Below are positions 40,011-48,023 of a stretch of 64,000 nucleotides of DNA, one piece after another. Numbering within the stretch: the first letter of the stretch is position 1; the number at the start of each line of letters is the position of its first letter. The stretch is from NCBI RefSeq assembly GCF_018531495.1, contig NZ_JAHDTI010000017.1, forward strand, positions 62,001 to 126,000, written 5' to 3'. Below the pieces are notes generated by a model. It made no database searches. It saw only the letters and a program-made list of their open reading frames with translations, and was not told the origin of the DNA. The translations under genes were made by a program, and so were the position numbers. Source of the stretch: Nonomuraea sediminis (GTDB taxonomy: Bacteria; Actinomycetota; Actinomycetes; Streptosporangiales; Streptosporangiaceae).

Positions 40011-41027
40011 GTGGCCGATCCGGCAGCGCTCGAAACCCGGGGCAGCGATTTCGCCCGGCTAGCGACGAAGATCCAGGACGCCGGTCTCCTCGACCGGCGT
40101 CCTGTCTATTACATGATCCGGCTGAGCTTGGCCGCCCTCGCCTACGCAGGCTCCTGGGCGCTGTTCGTGTGGGTGGGCGACTCGTGGTGGCAACTGCTGG
40201 TGGCCGCGCTGCTGGCGGTGGTGTTCACGCAGTTCGGGTTCATGGCCCACGACCTGGGCCACCGGCAGGTCTTCCGCAGGCGCGGCCCCAGCGACATCGC
40301 CGGGCTGATCGCCGGCAACGCCGCCATCGGGCTCGGCTGGGGTTGGTGGAACACCAAGCACAACCGCCACCACGCCAATCCCAACCACGAGGACCACGAT
40401 CCCGACGTCTCCCCCGCGGTGATCGTCTGGTCGACCGACCAGGCCGCCAGGAGCACCGGGCTGCCCCGCTTCGTCGCCCGCCGCCAGGCCTTCTTGTTCT
40501 TCCCCCTGCTCACGCTCGAGGCCTGGCATCTGCACGTGGCCAGCTTCAAGGCGCTGCTGAAGCCGTCGACCAAGCGGCGCCCGCTCGAGGCGGCCCTGCT
40601 CGTGGGCCACTTCGCCGTCTACTTCGCAGTGGTGTTCGCCACCCTGTCGCCGGGCAAGGCGCTGGCGTTCCTGGCCCTCCACCAGGGCCTGTTCGGGCTG
40701 TACCTGGGCTGCACGTTCGCGCCCAACCACAAGGGCATGCCGCTGCTGACGTCCGCGGACCAGCTCGACTACCTGCGCAAGCAGGTGCTCACCGCGCGCA
40801 ACGTCACCGGCGGGCTGCTGCTCGACGTGGCCTTCGGGCAGCTCAACTACCAGATCGAGCACCACCTGTTTCCCAGCATGCCGGCGCCCAATCTGCGGCA
40901 CGCCCAGCCGATCGTGCGGGCCTACTGCGAGCAGGAGGGCATCGACTACGCCGAGTGCGGCCTGCTGAGCTCCTACGGTCAGGCGTTGCGACACCTGCAC
41001 GAGGTCGGCGCCCCGCTTCGGACCTAG
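40011..41027 (+). CDS. Membrane fatty-acid desaturase
   Basis: A 338-aa di-iron desaturase that inserts a double bond in an acyl chain in the membrane. All three histidine boxes are present: H80-DLG-H84, H117-NRHH121 and QIEHH at 281-285. The QIEHH form is typical of front-end/delta-6-like and DesA-type desaturases. About four membrane helices. I use GTG 40011, which has GAGGAG at 40001-40006; an ATG at 39966 is less likely. No fused cytochrome b5 domain. It may serve membrane fluidity. Confidence 0.92.
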   Translation: MADPAALETRGSDFARLATKIQDAGLLDRRPVYYMIRLSLAALAYAGSWALFVWVGDSWWQLLVAALLAVVFTQFGFMAHDLGHRQVFRRRGPSDIAGLIAGNAAIGLGWGWWNTKHNRHHANPNHEDHDPDVSPAVIVWSTDQAARSTGLPRFVARRQAFLFFPLLTLEAWHLHVASFKALLKPSTKRRPLEAALLVGHFAVYFAVVFATLSPGKALAFLALHQGLFGLYLGCTFAPNHKGMPLLTSADQLDYLRKQVLTARNVTGGLLLDVAFGQLNYQIEHHLFPSMPAPNLRHAQPIVRAYCEQEGIDYAECGLLSSYGQALRHLHEVGAPLRT

Positions 41028-41233
41028 CCACCGAGCCGCTGGAGGAGATCTTCCCGTCTGCGTTCCAGATCGCCGATGACGACGTCCTGCTCGTCGGCCA
41101 TCTGGATCATGGAGGAGCGCTCGACCAGGTCGGTCGCTCCCATCTCCCCGACCTGGGCGCGCAGTTCGCGGTTGGCGGCCTTCAACTTGGCCAGATCCTC
41201 TTCGACCTGGCGAAGCTCGTCCCTAGTGCTCAT
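41024..41233 (-). CDS. Small coiled-coil protein
   Basis: A 69-aa highly charged protein: RDELRQVEEDLAKLKAANRE then DLERRREDLLQRL, two coiled-coil helices broken by MGATDLVERSSM. No family recognised. ATG 41233 follows CAGGGAA. It overlaps the desaturase stop by 4 nt and faces the kinase gene 38 nt away. Composition and start support a real gene. Confidence 0.6.
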   Translation of the reverse strand: MSTRDELRQVEEDLAKLKAANRELRAQVGEMGATDLVERSSMIQMADEQDVVIGDLERRREDLLQRLGG

Positions 41234-41271
41234 TTCCCTGATGTACCCGCACGGAGAACGCCGCTAGCACA

Positions 41272-42426
41272 ATGGAGGGCATGCGCAGATTGTCCTGGAG
41301 CATGCTGATCTCCATCGCGGCCCTGGTCGCCGTGCTGATCGGCACCGTGCTCGCCTTCATGTACCAGGAAGGCAAGCACGCCAACTGGCTGGACTTCGCG
41401 CTCCCCGTGGTGGCCGGCGCCATGGTGCTGGTGCGCGAGCGCTACCCGGTGGCGGCGCTGATCATCGTGTCCCTGGCGACCTTGGCCTACTACCCCACGG
41501 CCGCCTACGACGGGCCGCTCATCATCCTGCCGTTCCTGGTCCTGTACACCGCCGCCGACAAGGGCCACCTCACCGCCGCCATCGTCACCGCCGCCGTGTG
41601 CCTGCTCGGCCTGGGAGTGGGCGAGATGGGCCCGGTCAGACACGTGGACAACAGCACGTTCCTCCTGATCACCGGCTGGATGGTGGCGGCGGTCGCGGCC
41701 GGCGGCGTCACCAGGAACCGGCGCGCCTACCTGCGCGAGGTCGAGCAGCGCGCGATCGAGGCCGAGCACGGCAGGGAGGAGGAGGCCAGGCGGCGCGAGA
41801 GCGAGGAGCGGCTGCGCATCGCCAGGGAGCTGCACGACGTGCTCGGCCACAACATCTCCATGATCAACGTGCAGGCCTCCGCCGCGCTGCACGGGCTGCG
41901 CAAGCGGCCCGAGGACGCCGAGCAGGCGCTGGAGACGATCAAGCAGGCCAGCAAGGAGACCCTGCGCGAGCTGCGCACCACGCTGGGCGTGCTGCGCCAG
42001 GTGGACGAGGACGCGCCGACCGCGCCCGCCGCCAGCCTGGCCAGGGTGGGCGAGCTGGTGGCGGCCAGCGGGCTGGAGGTGCGCACCGAGGTGTCGGGGG
42101 CGCTGGACGGGGTGCCGACCGAGGTGGACCTGGCCGCCGTGCGCATCATCAGGGAGGCGCTCACCAACGTCTCCCGGCACTCCGGCACCGACACCGCTAC
42201 GCTCGCCATCACCCACGAGTCCGGAAGAATCGTGATCAGCGTGGAGGATGAGGGGCCGGGGTCCGACTACGCCGACGGCAGCGGGTTCGGCCTGCAGGGC
42301 ATGCGGGAGCGGGCGACCGCGCTGGGCGGCACCCTGCAGGCGGGGCCGCGTCCCGGCGGCGGGTTCCGCGTCCTGGCCACGCTGCCGTTGCAGGCCGGCC
42401 GTACCCGACAGAAGGAGAGCCGATGA
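41272..42426 (+). CDS. Sensor histidine kinase, NarL/DesK type
   Basis: A 384-aa kinase with about five membrane helices (residues 10-140), a charged linker (EEEARRRESEERLRIAREL), the H-box ELHDVLGHNISMINVQAS and a HATPase domain (NVSRHSGTDTATLA, SGFGLQGMRERATALGG). No extracellular sensor domain. ATG 41272 lacks a ribosome site and ATG 41281 is close behind; either is possible. It overlaps its response regulator by 4 nt. DesK-type kinases often sense membrane state, and a desaturase is nearby, but the orientation gives no operon link. Confidence 0.92.
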   Translation: MEGMRRLSWSMLISIAALVAVLIGTVLAFMYQEGKHANWLDFALPVVAGAMVLVRERYPVAALIIVSLATLAYYPTAAYDGPLIILPFLVLYTAADKGHLTAAIVTAAVCLLGLGVGEMGPVRHVDNSTFLLITGWMVAAVAAGGVTRNRRAYLREVEQRAIEAEHGREEEARRRESEERLRIARELHDVLGHNISMINVQASAALHGLRKRPEDAEQALETIKQASKETLRELRTTLGVLRQVDEDAPTAPAASLARVGELVAASGLEVRTEVSGALDGVPTEVDLAAVRIIREALTNVSRHSGTDTATLAITHESGRIVISVEDEGPGSDYADGSGFGLQGMRERATALGGTLQAGPRPGGGFRVLATLPLQAGRTRQKESR

Positions 42427-43091
42427 TCAGGGCGCTGCTCGCCGACGACCAGAGGCTGGTGCGGGCCGGGTTCCGGTCCATTCTCAGCGACGAGGACGAC
42501 ATCGACGTGGTCGCCGAGGCCGCCAACGGCGGCGAGGCGGTGGCCATGGCGCGCGAGCTGCGGCCCGACGTGGTGCTGATGGACATCAGGATGCCGGAGC
42601 TGGACGGGCTGGAGGCGACCAGGCGCATCGTCACCGACCCGCGCATGGACGGGGTGCGGGTGATCATCCTGACCACCTTCGACCTGGACGACTACGTCTA
42701 CGGCGCGCTCAGGGCCGGCGCCAGCGGATTCCTGGTCAAGGACACCGAGCCGGCCGAGCTGATCCACGCGGTCAGGGTGGTGGCCCGCGGCGACGCGCTC
42801 ATCGCGCCCTCGGTGACGCGCAGGCTGATCGCCGAGTTCGCCGGCCGGGTGCAGCGCCCCGAGCCGGGTCCCGAGCTCAACGCGCTCACCGAGCGCGAGC
42901 GGGAAGTGCTCGTCCTGGTCGCCAACGGGCTGTCCAACGACGAGATCGCCGCCCATCTGGTGCTCAGCCCCGCCACGGCCAAGACGCACGTCAGCCGCAT
43001 CATGACCAAGCTCGGCTCCCGTGACAGGGCCCAGCTGGTGGTCCTCGCCTACGAGGCGGGCATGATCACGCCGGGCTGGCTTACTCCCTGA
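42423..43091 (+). CDS. NarL-family response regulator
   Basis: A 222-aa regulator. The receiver has LLADDQRLVRAG, the phosphorylated aspartate in VVLMDIRMPELDG and the lysine in GFLVKDTEP. The LuxR-type DNA-binding domain is LTEREREVLVLVANGLSNDE then TAKTHVSRIMTKLGS. The ATGA overlap with the kinase shows coupling. It is a paralogue of the regulator at 22938-23597. The cydAB genes follow after 97 nt and could be a target, though no site is identified. Confidence 0.95.
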   Translation: MIRALLADDQRLVRAGFRSILSDEDDIDVVAEAANGGEAVAMARELRPDVVLMDIRMPELDGLEATRRIVTDPRMDGVRVIILTTFDLDDYVYGALRAGASGFLVKDTEPAELIHAVRVVARGDALIAPSVTRRLIAEFAGRVQRPEPGPELNALTEREREVLVLVANGLSNDEIAAHLVLSPATAKTHVSRIMTKLGSRDRAQLVVLAYEAGMITPGWLTP

Positions 43092-43188
43092 GGAGTACGG
43101 CCGGCGGCCCCCAGCCACCCAGGATGTACGCGCGATGCCTGCCCGGGCATGACGCGGCGGCGGTAGCCGTAACGGGATCCTCGCCTGC

Positions 43189-44421
43189 ATGGACACCGTT
43201 GACCTCGCCCGCCTGCAGTTCGCCCTCACGGCGGGGGCGCATTTCCTGTTCGTCGCCCTGACGCTGGGGCTGGCCACGCTGGTGGCGGTCATCCAGACGC
43301 GGGCGACGCTCACCCGCAGCCCGGTTCACGAGCGGATGACGAGGTTCTGGGGCCAGCTCTATGTGATCAACTACGCGATGGGGATCGCGACGGGGCTCGT
43401 GATGGAGTTCCAGCTCGGGCTGTCGTGGAGCGGGCTGACCGAGTTCGCCGGGAACGTGTTCGGCGCCTCGCTGGCGCTCGAGACGTTGGTGGCCTTCTTC
43501 GTCGAGTCGACGTTCCTGGGGTTGTGGATCTTCGGCTGGAACCGGATGAACCGGTGGGCGCACCTGGCGACGATCTGGATCGTCACGCTGACGGCCTACG
43601 CCAGCGCCTTCTGGATCATGGTGTCGAACGGGTTCCTGCAGAACCCGGTCGGCTACCGGGTGGCGGGCGGGACGCTGGAGGTGACCGACTTCGGCGCGGT
43701 GGTGTCCAACCCGGCGGCGCTGGTGGCCTTCGGCCACATCCTGTCGGGGGCGCTGGTCCTGGGCGGGCTGTTCATGGCCGGGGTGAGCGCCAGACACCTG
43801 CGCAAGCGGACGGCCGAGCAGGACTTCTTCCGCAAGTCGCTGCGGATCGGGATCGGCGTGGCGCTGCCGGCGCTGATGGTCACCGCGACCATGGGCGGCA
43901 TGGGGTTCCAGACGATGCAGCCGACCAAGCTGGCCGCCTACGTCGGCAACGCCGACCGGATGGCGCAGGCGCAGGCCGACATGGTCGCCCGCTACGGCCC
44001 CGGCGACTACCTGCCGCCGTCGGGCTGGGTGCACGCCGGGTCGCTGACCATGCTGATCCTGTTCGCGGTGATGCTGTTCGTGCTGATCCCCAGCTTCCTG
44101 CTGATGCTGATCCGGCCGGTCGTGCGCGGGTTCCGCGCCTGGCACTGGCTGCTGACCGCGATGATCCCGGTCCCGTTCGTCACCATGCTGGCCGGGTGGG
44201 TGTTCCGGGAGATGGGGCGCCAGCCGTGGGCCGTCTACGGGCTGCTGAAGACCGCCGACGCGATGTCGCCCGGGGTGCCGATCGGGTTCTCGCTGGCCGG
44301 ATTCGTGACGGTGTTCGCCGTGCTGATCCTGGTCAACTACTGGCTGCTGGCGCGCACCGCGCGGCGTGGTCCTGTGACCGTCGCGCTCGGCGAGCAGCCG
44401 GTCCCGGCGCTGAGCTTCTGA
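43189..44421 (+). CDS. cydA: Cytochrome bd ubiquinol oxidase subunit I
   Basis: A 410-aa integral membrane subunit with about nine helices. AGHFLF-like GAHFLFVALTLG carries the heme b595 ligand, LALETLVAFFVESTFLGLW the conserved glutamates of the proton path, FGHILSGALVLGG the second heme-ligand histidine, and GRQPWAVYG the quinol-site signature. The short loop after the Q-site places it with the short-loop (cyanide-insensitive-like) branch. It reduces oxygen at low tension. It is followed by cydB after 10 nt; no cydDC genes are present. Confidence 0.93.
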   Translation: MDTVDLARLQFALTAGAHFLFVALTLGLATLVAVIQTRATLTRSPVHERMTRFWGQLYVINYAMGIATGLVMEFQLGLSWSGLTEFAGNVFGASLALETLVAFFVESTFLGLWIFGWNRMNRWAHLATIWIVTLTAYASAFWIMVSNGFLQNPVGYRVAGGTLEVTDFGAVVSNPAALVAFGHILSGALVLGGLFMAGVSARHLRKRTAEQDFFRKSLRIGIGVALPALMVTATMGGMGFQTMQPTKLAAYVGNADRMAQAQADMVARYGPGDYLPPSGWVHAGSLTMLILFAVMLFVLIPSFLLMLIRPVVRGFRAWHWLLTAMIPVPFVTMLAGWVFREMGRQPWAVYGLLKTADAMSPGVPIGFSLAGFVTVFAVLILVNYWLLARTARRGPVTVALGEQPVPALSF

Positions 44422-44431
44422 GGAGGACGTG

Positions 44432-45172
44432 ATGGAGATCTTCGTGCTGGCCTTCTTCGTGCTGGGATACCTGGTGCTGGCCGGGGCCGACATCGGGGTC
44501 GGGATGCTGCTGCCGTACCTGGGGCGCGGGCCTGAGGAGCGGCGCGAGGTGATCGCCGCGATCGCGCCGTTCTTCCTGGGCAACGAGGTGTGGCTGGTGG
44601 CCTCGGTCGGGGTGCTCGCCGGGCTGTTCCCGCAGCTGGAGGGGCGGCTGCTGAGCGAGAACTTCGTCGTCGTGGTGACGCTGGTGCTGGCCTGGGTCGT
44701 GCGGGACATGGGGCTGTGGCTGCGCGGGCGGCTGGCCGGGGCCCGCTGGCAGGGGTTCTGGGACGGCGCGATCGTGGCGGGCAGCTGGGGGCTGGCGCTC
44801 AGCATCGGCTCGCTGCTTGGCGACGTGCTGCTCGGCATCCACGGGCCCGTCGCGCTGCTGCCCGCGCTGGTGGTGGCCGCGCTGTTCGGGGCGCACGGGC
44901 TGGCCTTCGCGGCACTGCGCCTGCGGGGGCCGCTACGCGACAGGGCCGCCGTGCTGTCGGGCGGCGCGGGCGAGCAGCGCACCTACGCGCTGACCGCCGC
45001 GGGACTGGTTCTGGTGGCGTTGCTGGCCGGGCTGCGGCTGCCGCTGGTGCCGGGAGCCTCGGGGGCCTGGCTGACGCCGGTGATCATGGCGATCCTGCCG
45101 TTCCTGGTGGCCTCGCAGGCCTGGGTGTGGTGGACGTTCAGGGGCAGGGTGACCGGACCGTCGTACCTGTGA
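44432..45172 (+). CDS. cydB: Cytochrome bd oxidase subunit II, unusually short
   Basis: A 246-aa subunit II. It opens FVLAFFVLGYLVLAGADIG followed by VGMLLPYL, the typical first helix, and has about seven membrane helices. Normal CydB proteins have 330-380 aa and 8-9 helices, so this one lacks part of the C-terminal half. The frame is clean and the stop is followed at once by the next gene, so a shortened family form is more likely than a recent deletion. ATG 44432 follows GAGGAGG; GTG 44429 is adjacent. Confidence 0.87.
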   Translation: MEIFVLAFFVLGYLVLAGADIGVGMLLPYLGRGPEERREVIAAIAPFFLGNEVWLVASVGVLAGLFPQLEGRLLSENFVVVVTLVLAWVVRDMGLWLRGRLAGARWQGFWDGAIVAGSWGLALSIGSLLGDVLLGIHGPVALLPALVVAALFGAHGLAFAALRLRGPLRDRAAVLSGGAGEQRTYALTAAGLVLVALLAGLRLPLVPGASGAWLTPVIMAILPFLVASQAWVWWTFRGRVTGPSYL

Positions 45173-45185
45173 GAGCGTTCGCTGC

Positions 45186-45596
45186 ATGAAGGTACGTGAA
45201 CTGCGGCTTGTCGTGACGGCCGAGGATTATGAGAAGGCGCTGGAGTTCTACCGGGATGAGCTCGGCATGCCGGAACGGGGGGCGTTCTCCTCGCCCGATG
45301 GTGGCAGGGTGACGATCCTGGAGGCGGGCAAGGCCACCTTGGAGATCACCGATCCGCGCCACGCGGCCTACATCGACGAGGTCGAGGTGGGGCGCAGGGT
45401 TGCCGGGCACATCCGGGTGGCCTTCGAGGTGGACGACTCCCCGGCCACCACTGACCGGCTCGAGGAGGCGGGCGCCACCGTGATCGCCCCGCCGACCAGG
45501 ACCCCGTGGAACTCGCTGAACTCCCGCCTCGAGGGGCCCGCCGGGCTCCAGCTGACCCTCTTCCAGGAGCTGGGGGATCAGGAGGTCGAGTCGTAG
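45186..45596 (+). CDS. VOC-family (glyoxalase-like) protein
   Basis: A 136-aa protein with two beta-alpha-beta-beta-beta modules of the vicinal oxygen chelate fold: VVTAEDYEKALEFYRDELGM and, in the second half, RVAFEVDDSPATTDRLEEAG and FNSLNSRLEGPAGLQLTLFQ-like end (here PWNSLNSRLEGPAGLQLTLF). Substrate unknown: glyoxalases, resistance proteins and dioxygenases share the fold. It overlaps the convergent HxlR gene by 19 nt. It begins 13 nt after cydB but has no clear ribosome site. Confidence 0.83.
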   Translation: MKVRELRLVVTAEDYEKALEFYRDELGMPERGAFSSPDGGRVTILEAGKATLEITDPRHAAYIDEVEVGRRVAGHIRVAFEVDDSPATTDRLEEAGATVIAPPTRTPWNSLNSRLEGPAGLQLTLFQELGDQEVES

Positions 45597-45964
45597 GCCG
45601 CGCGTGAGGCGGCCACGTACGCGCGGTGGAGCTCGGCCCAGCGCAGCAGCGAGCCGACCTCCACCGCCAGCGTCTGGCCCACCTCGGTGAGCGCGTAGTC
45701 CACGCGCGGCGGCGAGGTGGGCGTGACCGTCCTGGTCACCAGGCCGTCGCGCTCCAGGCTGCGCAGCGTCAGCGTGAGCATCCGCTGGGAGATGCCCTCG
45801 ATGTCGCGCTGCAGCTGGGAGTAGCGTCGCGGCCCGTGGCCGAGCAGGTCCATGACCAGCACGCTCCACTTGTCGCCCACCCTGTCGAGCACGTCGCGCA
45901 GCTCGCAGCGAACATCGTTGTGCGTTACGCGGGTCAAAGTGCCTTCTTCCACGTCACCCAGCAT
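45578..45964 (-). CDS. HxlR-family transcriptional regulator
   Basis: A 128-aa winged-helix regulator of the HxlR/YodB type. CELRDVLDRVGDKWSVLVMD is the diagnostic region, with the recognition helix in RYSQLQRDIEGISQRMLTLT and the wing in DGLVTRTVTPTSPPRVDYAL. The cysteine before the helix is the position used for thiol-redox sensing in YodB relatives, which is suggestive here. I start at ATG 45964; GTG 45973 is in frame. It is divergent from a quinone-oxidoreductase-like gene across a perfect 10-bp inverted repeat. Confidence 0.92.
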   Translation of the reverse strand: MLGDVEEGTLTRVTHNDVRCELRDVLDRVGDKWSVLVMDLLGHGPRRYSQLQRDIEGISQRMLTLTLRSLERDGLVTRTVTPTSPPRVDYALTEVGQTLAVEVGSLLRWAELHRAYVAASRAAYDSTS

Positions 45965-45969
45965 ATGGC

Positions 45970-46008
45970 CCACACTTTCGATTGGTAACTAACGAACAGA
46001 AAGTGTGG
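45970..46008. promoter_or_regulatory. Long inverted repeat, operator for the HxlR regulator
   Basis: CCACACTTTC (45970-45979) and GAAAGTGTGG (45999-46008) are perfect 10-bp arms 19 nt apart. They occupy almost the whole space between the divergent starts at 45964 and 46018, so a bound dimer would cover both promoters. Confidence 0.75.
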
Positions 46009-46017
46009 TTTCTCATC

Positions 46018-46938
46018 ATGCGCGCAGTTGCTTTTGACGACTTCGGCTCCTCCCCCGCGCTGACGGAGCTGACGGTGCCCGAGCCCGGTCCCGAGGAGGT
46101 GCTCGTCAAGGTCTCCGCCTCGTCCGTCAACGGGTTCGACCTGGGCGTGCTCGGCGGGTTCCTCAAGGGAGCCTACGAGTACGAGTTCCCCGTCACGCTG
46201 GGCAAGGACTTCGCCGGCGTGGTCGCGGGCGTCGGGTCCGAGGTGACGGGCTTCGCTCCGGGCGACGAGGTGTTCGGCGTGGTCGCGCGGCCGACGCTCG
46301 GCCAGGGTGGTTTCGCCGACTACCTCGCGGTCCCCGCGGCCTACGGGATCGCGAAGATCCCCGCTGGGCTCGACCTCACCCGGGCCGGTGCGCTCGGGCT
46401 GTCGGGCACCGCCTCGCTCAACGCGGTCGACGCCGTGGCGCCGGCCGCCGGGGAGACCGTGCTGGTCTCCGGGGCGACCGGCGGGGTCGGCTCATTCGCC
46501 GTCCAGTTCCTGGTCGCGCGCGGGGTCACGGTGATCGCGACCGGCCGGCCGGGTGCCGAGGCCGAGTTCGTGACCGGCCTCGGCGCGCAGCACGTGGTGG
46601 ACCACACCGACCTGGAGGCCCAGGTCCGCGCCATCGCACCCGCGGGCGTGGACGCGGCCCTGCACCTGGCCGGTGACGGCGCGGCCGTGGCGGGGCTCGT
46701 GGCGCCCGGTGGCCGGTTCACCTCGACGATCCACTTCGTCCCTGACGAGCCCGGCATCAAGGCCACGACCATCATGTCGGACCCGAGCCCGGCCACCCTC
46801 GCCCGCCTGGCCGACGACGTGGTCGCCGGCCGGCTGCGGGTTCACGTGGCCAGGGTCTTCGACCTCCCCGAGGCTCCCCAGGCCATCGCCGCCTTCACCG
46901 AAGGCACCCTGGGGAAGATCGGTGTCCGGGTCGCCTGA
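46018..46938 (+). CDS. Zinc-type alcohol dehydrogenase/quinone oxidoreductase
   Basis: A 306-aa medium-chain reductase without the zinc ligands, of the quinone-oxidoreductase type. The N-terminal GroES-like domain has FPVTLGKDFAGVVAGVGSEV, and the NADPH-binding motif is VLVSGATGGVGSFAVQFLV. ATG 46018 has no ribosome site. Beside an HxlR regulator, and with the possible redox cysteine there, it fits quinone or aldehyde detoxification (YodB-type logic); this is inference from context. Confidence 0.9.
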   Translation: MRAVAFDDFGSSPALTELTVPEPGPEEVLVKVSASSVNGFDLGVLGGFLKGAYEYEFPVTLGKDFAGVVAGVGSEVTGFAPGDEVFGVVARPTLGQGGFADYLAVPAAYGIAKIPAGLDLTRAGALGLSGTASLNAVDAVAPAAGETVLVSGATGGVGSFAVQFLVARGVTVIATGRPGAEAEFVTGLGAQHVVDHTDLEAQVRAIAPAGVDAALHLAGDGAAVAGLVAPGGRFTSTIHFVPDEPGIKATTIMSDPSPATLARLADDVVAGRLRVHVARVFDLPEAPQAIAAFTEGTLGKIGVRVA

Positions 46939-47222
46939 TCAGAACAGCGGCTTCCCGCGCCGGGGTCGGCGAGACGTGGGTCGGCGGTCGCCCGGCGCCT
47001 TGTGCGGCGGGCCAGGGGACCGTGGTGCCCGGGTCAGGAGGTCGTGCGACGCGTCGGGGGTAGCCGGGACCGTGGTGCCCGGGTGACGAGGCGCCGTGAC
47101 GGCGGGCGAGGATCCCCGACTCGCCGGAAGCGCCGGGCGCGGGCCCTCAGCCGGAGTGCGGCGGGCGGCCGGCGGCGGCGGCCTGCCGTACGAGAAGAAG
47201 AAGTCGCATGAGAAGAAGAGGG
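46939..47222. other. Gene-free gap between two convergent genes
   Basis: 284 nt of G-rich sequence, the largest gap between convergent genes in the second half of the window. It contains a 50-nt direct repeat at 46991-47090 and no convincing gene. Confidence 0.5.
46991..47090. repeat. Two tandem 50-nt units with a 19-nt identical core
   Basis: GGGACCGTGGTGCCCGGGT occurs at 47016-47034 and again at 47066-47084, exactly 50 nt apart, with CGGG and GTGCG also matching in the first half of each unit. Each core carries the palindrome-like CCGGG ends. Function unknown. Confidence 0.65.
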
Positions 47223-47957
47223 TTACAGGTTGCCGCCGCCTGTGGCGTCGATGGTGGTGCCGGTGATGAAGCGGGAGGCGTCGCCGGCGGCGAAGGCGAT
47301 GACGTCGGCGATCTCGTCGGGGTCGCCGATGCGGTTGAGCGCGTGGAGGCTCGCGGCGTAGGCCTCGGCTTCGGGGTTGTCGCGCAGCCAGCCCGCGTTC
47401 ATCGGCGTGTCGATGATGCCGGGCGCCACGTTGTTGACCGTGATGCCGCGCGGCCCGAGCTGCTTGGCCAGGGCGAGCGTGAACGTCTGGACCGCGCCTT
47501 TCGTCATGGCGTAAGCGATGCCCTCGGGGTAGGCGATCCGCGCGACGCCCGAGGTGACGTTGACGATGCGGCCGCCGTCGGGGATGAGCGGCAGCAGGCG
47601 CTGGGTCAGGAAGAACAGGTCGCGTACGTTGACGGCGAAGACGCGGTCGAAGCCCTCGGCGGTCTCGTCCTCCAGGCGCCGCTGCGCGGCGACGCCTGCG
47701 TTGTTGACCAGCACGTCCAGCCGGTCGACCTGCTGCTCCAGCTGCGTGGCCAGCGACTCGACGGCGCCCTCGGCGCCCAGCTCCGCCTGGACGGCGAACG
47801 CCTGACCGCCGCCCTCCTCGATGGTCCGCACGACCTGCTTGGCGGACTCGGCGTCCCTGGCGTAGTTCACGGCGACCCGGAAGCCGTCGGCGCCCAGCTT
47901 GAGTGCGGCCGCGCGGCCGATTCCGCGGCCGGCACCGGTGACGAGTGCGGTCTTCAT
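47223..47957 (-). CDS. Short-chain dehydrogenase/reductase
   Basis: A 244-aa classical SDR. The cofactor motif is LVTGAGRGIGRAAALK, the NAG motif is DVLVNNAGVAAQ, and the catalytic S..Y..K lies in VNVTSGVARIAYPEGIAYAM with TK following. NNVAPGIIDTPMNAG closes the substrate pocket. FabG-like enzymes and sugar or steroid reductases share this form; substrate unknown. ATG 47957 has AGGTGGGA upstream. It is divergent from a TetR gene across a tandem repeat operator. Confidence 0.92.
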   Translation of the reverse strand: MKTALVTGAGRGIGRAAALKLGADGFRVAVNYARDAESAKQVVRTIEEGGGQAFAVQAELGAEGAVESLATQLEQQVDRLDVLVNNAGVAAQRRLEDETAEGFDRVFAVNVRDLFFLTQRLLPLIPDGGRIVNVTSGVARIAYPEGIAYAMTKGAVQTFTLALAKQLGPRGITVNNVAPGIIDTPMNAGWLRDNPEAEAYAASLHALNRIGDPDEIADVIAFAAGDASRFITGTTIDATGGGNL

Positions 47958-47974
47958 CACGTCCCACCTTTCTT

Positions 47975-48016
47975 TAGCGATCGATACAGAACCATAACAT
48001 AGCGATCGTTATAGAA
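47975..48016. promoter_or_regulatory. Tandem direct repeat between SDR and TetR genes
   Basis: TAGCGATCGATACAGAA (47975-47991) and TAGCGATCGTTATAGAA (48000-48016) match at 15 of 17 positions with a 25-nt period. Each contains the palindrome CGATCG. They fill the 66-nt gap between the divergent starts and are likely operator sites for the TetR protein. Confidence 0.65.
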
Positions 48017-48023
48017 TGTGTCC

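Noticed and set aside
43092..43188. Rex or FNR-type site before cydA
   Set aside because: I looked for TTGTG-N-CACAA-like and TTGAT-N-ATCAA-like palindromes and found none.
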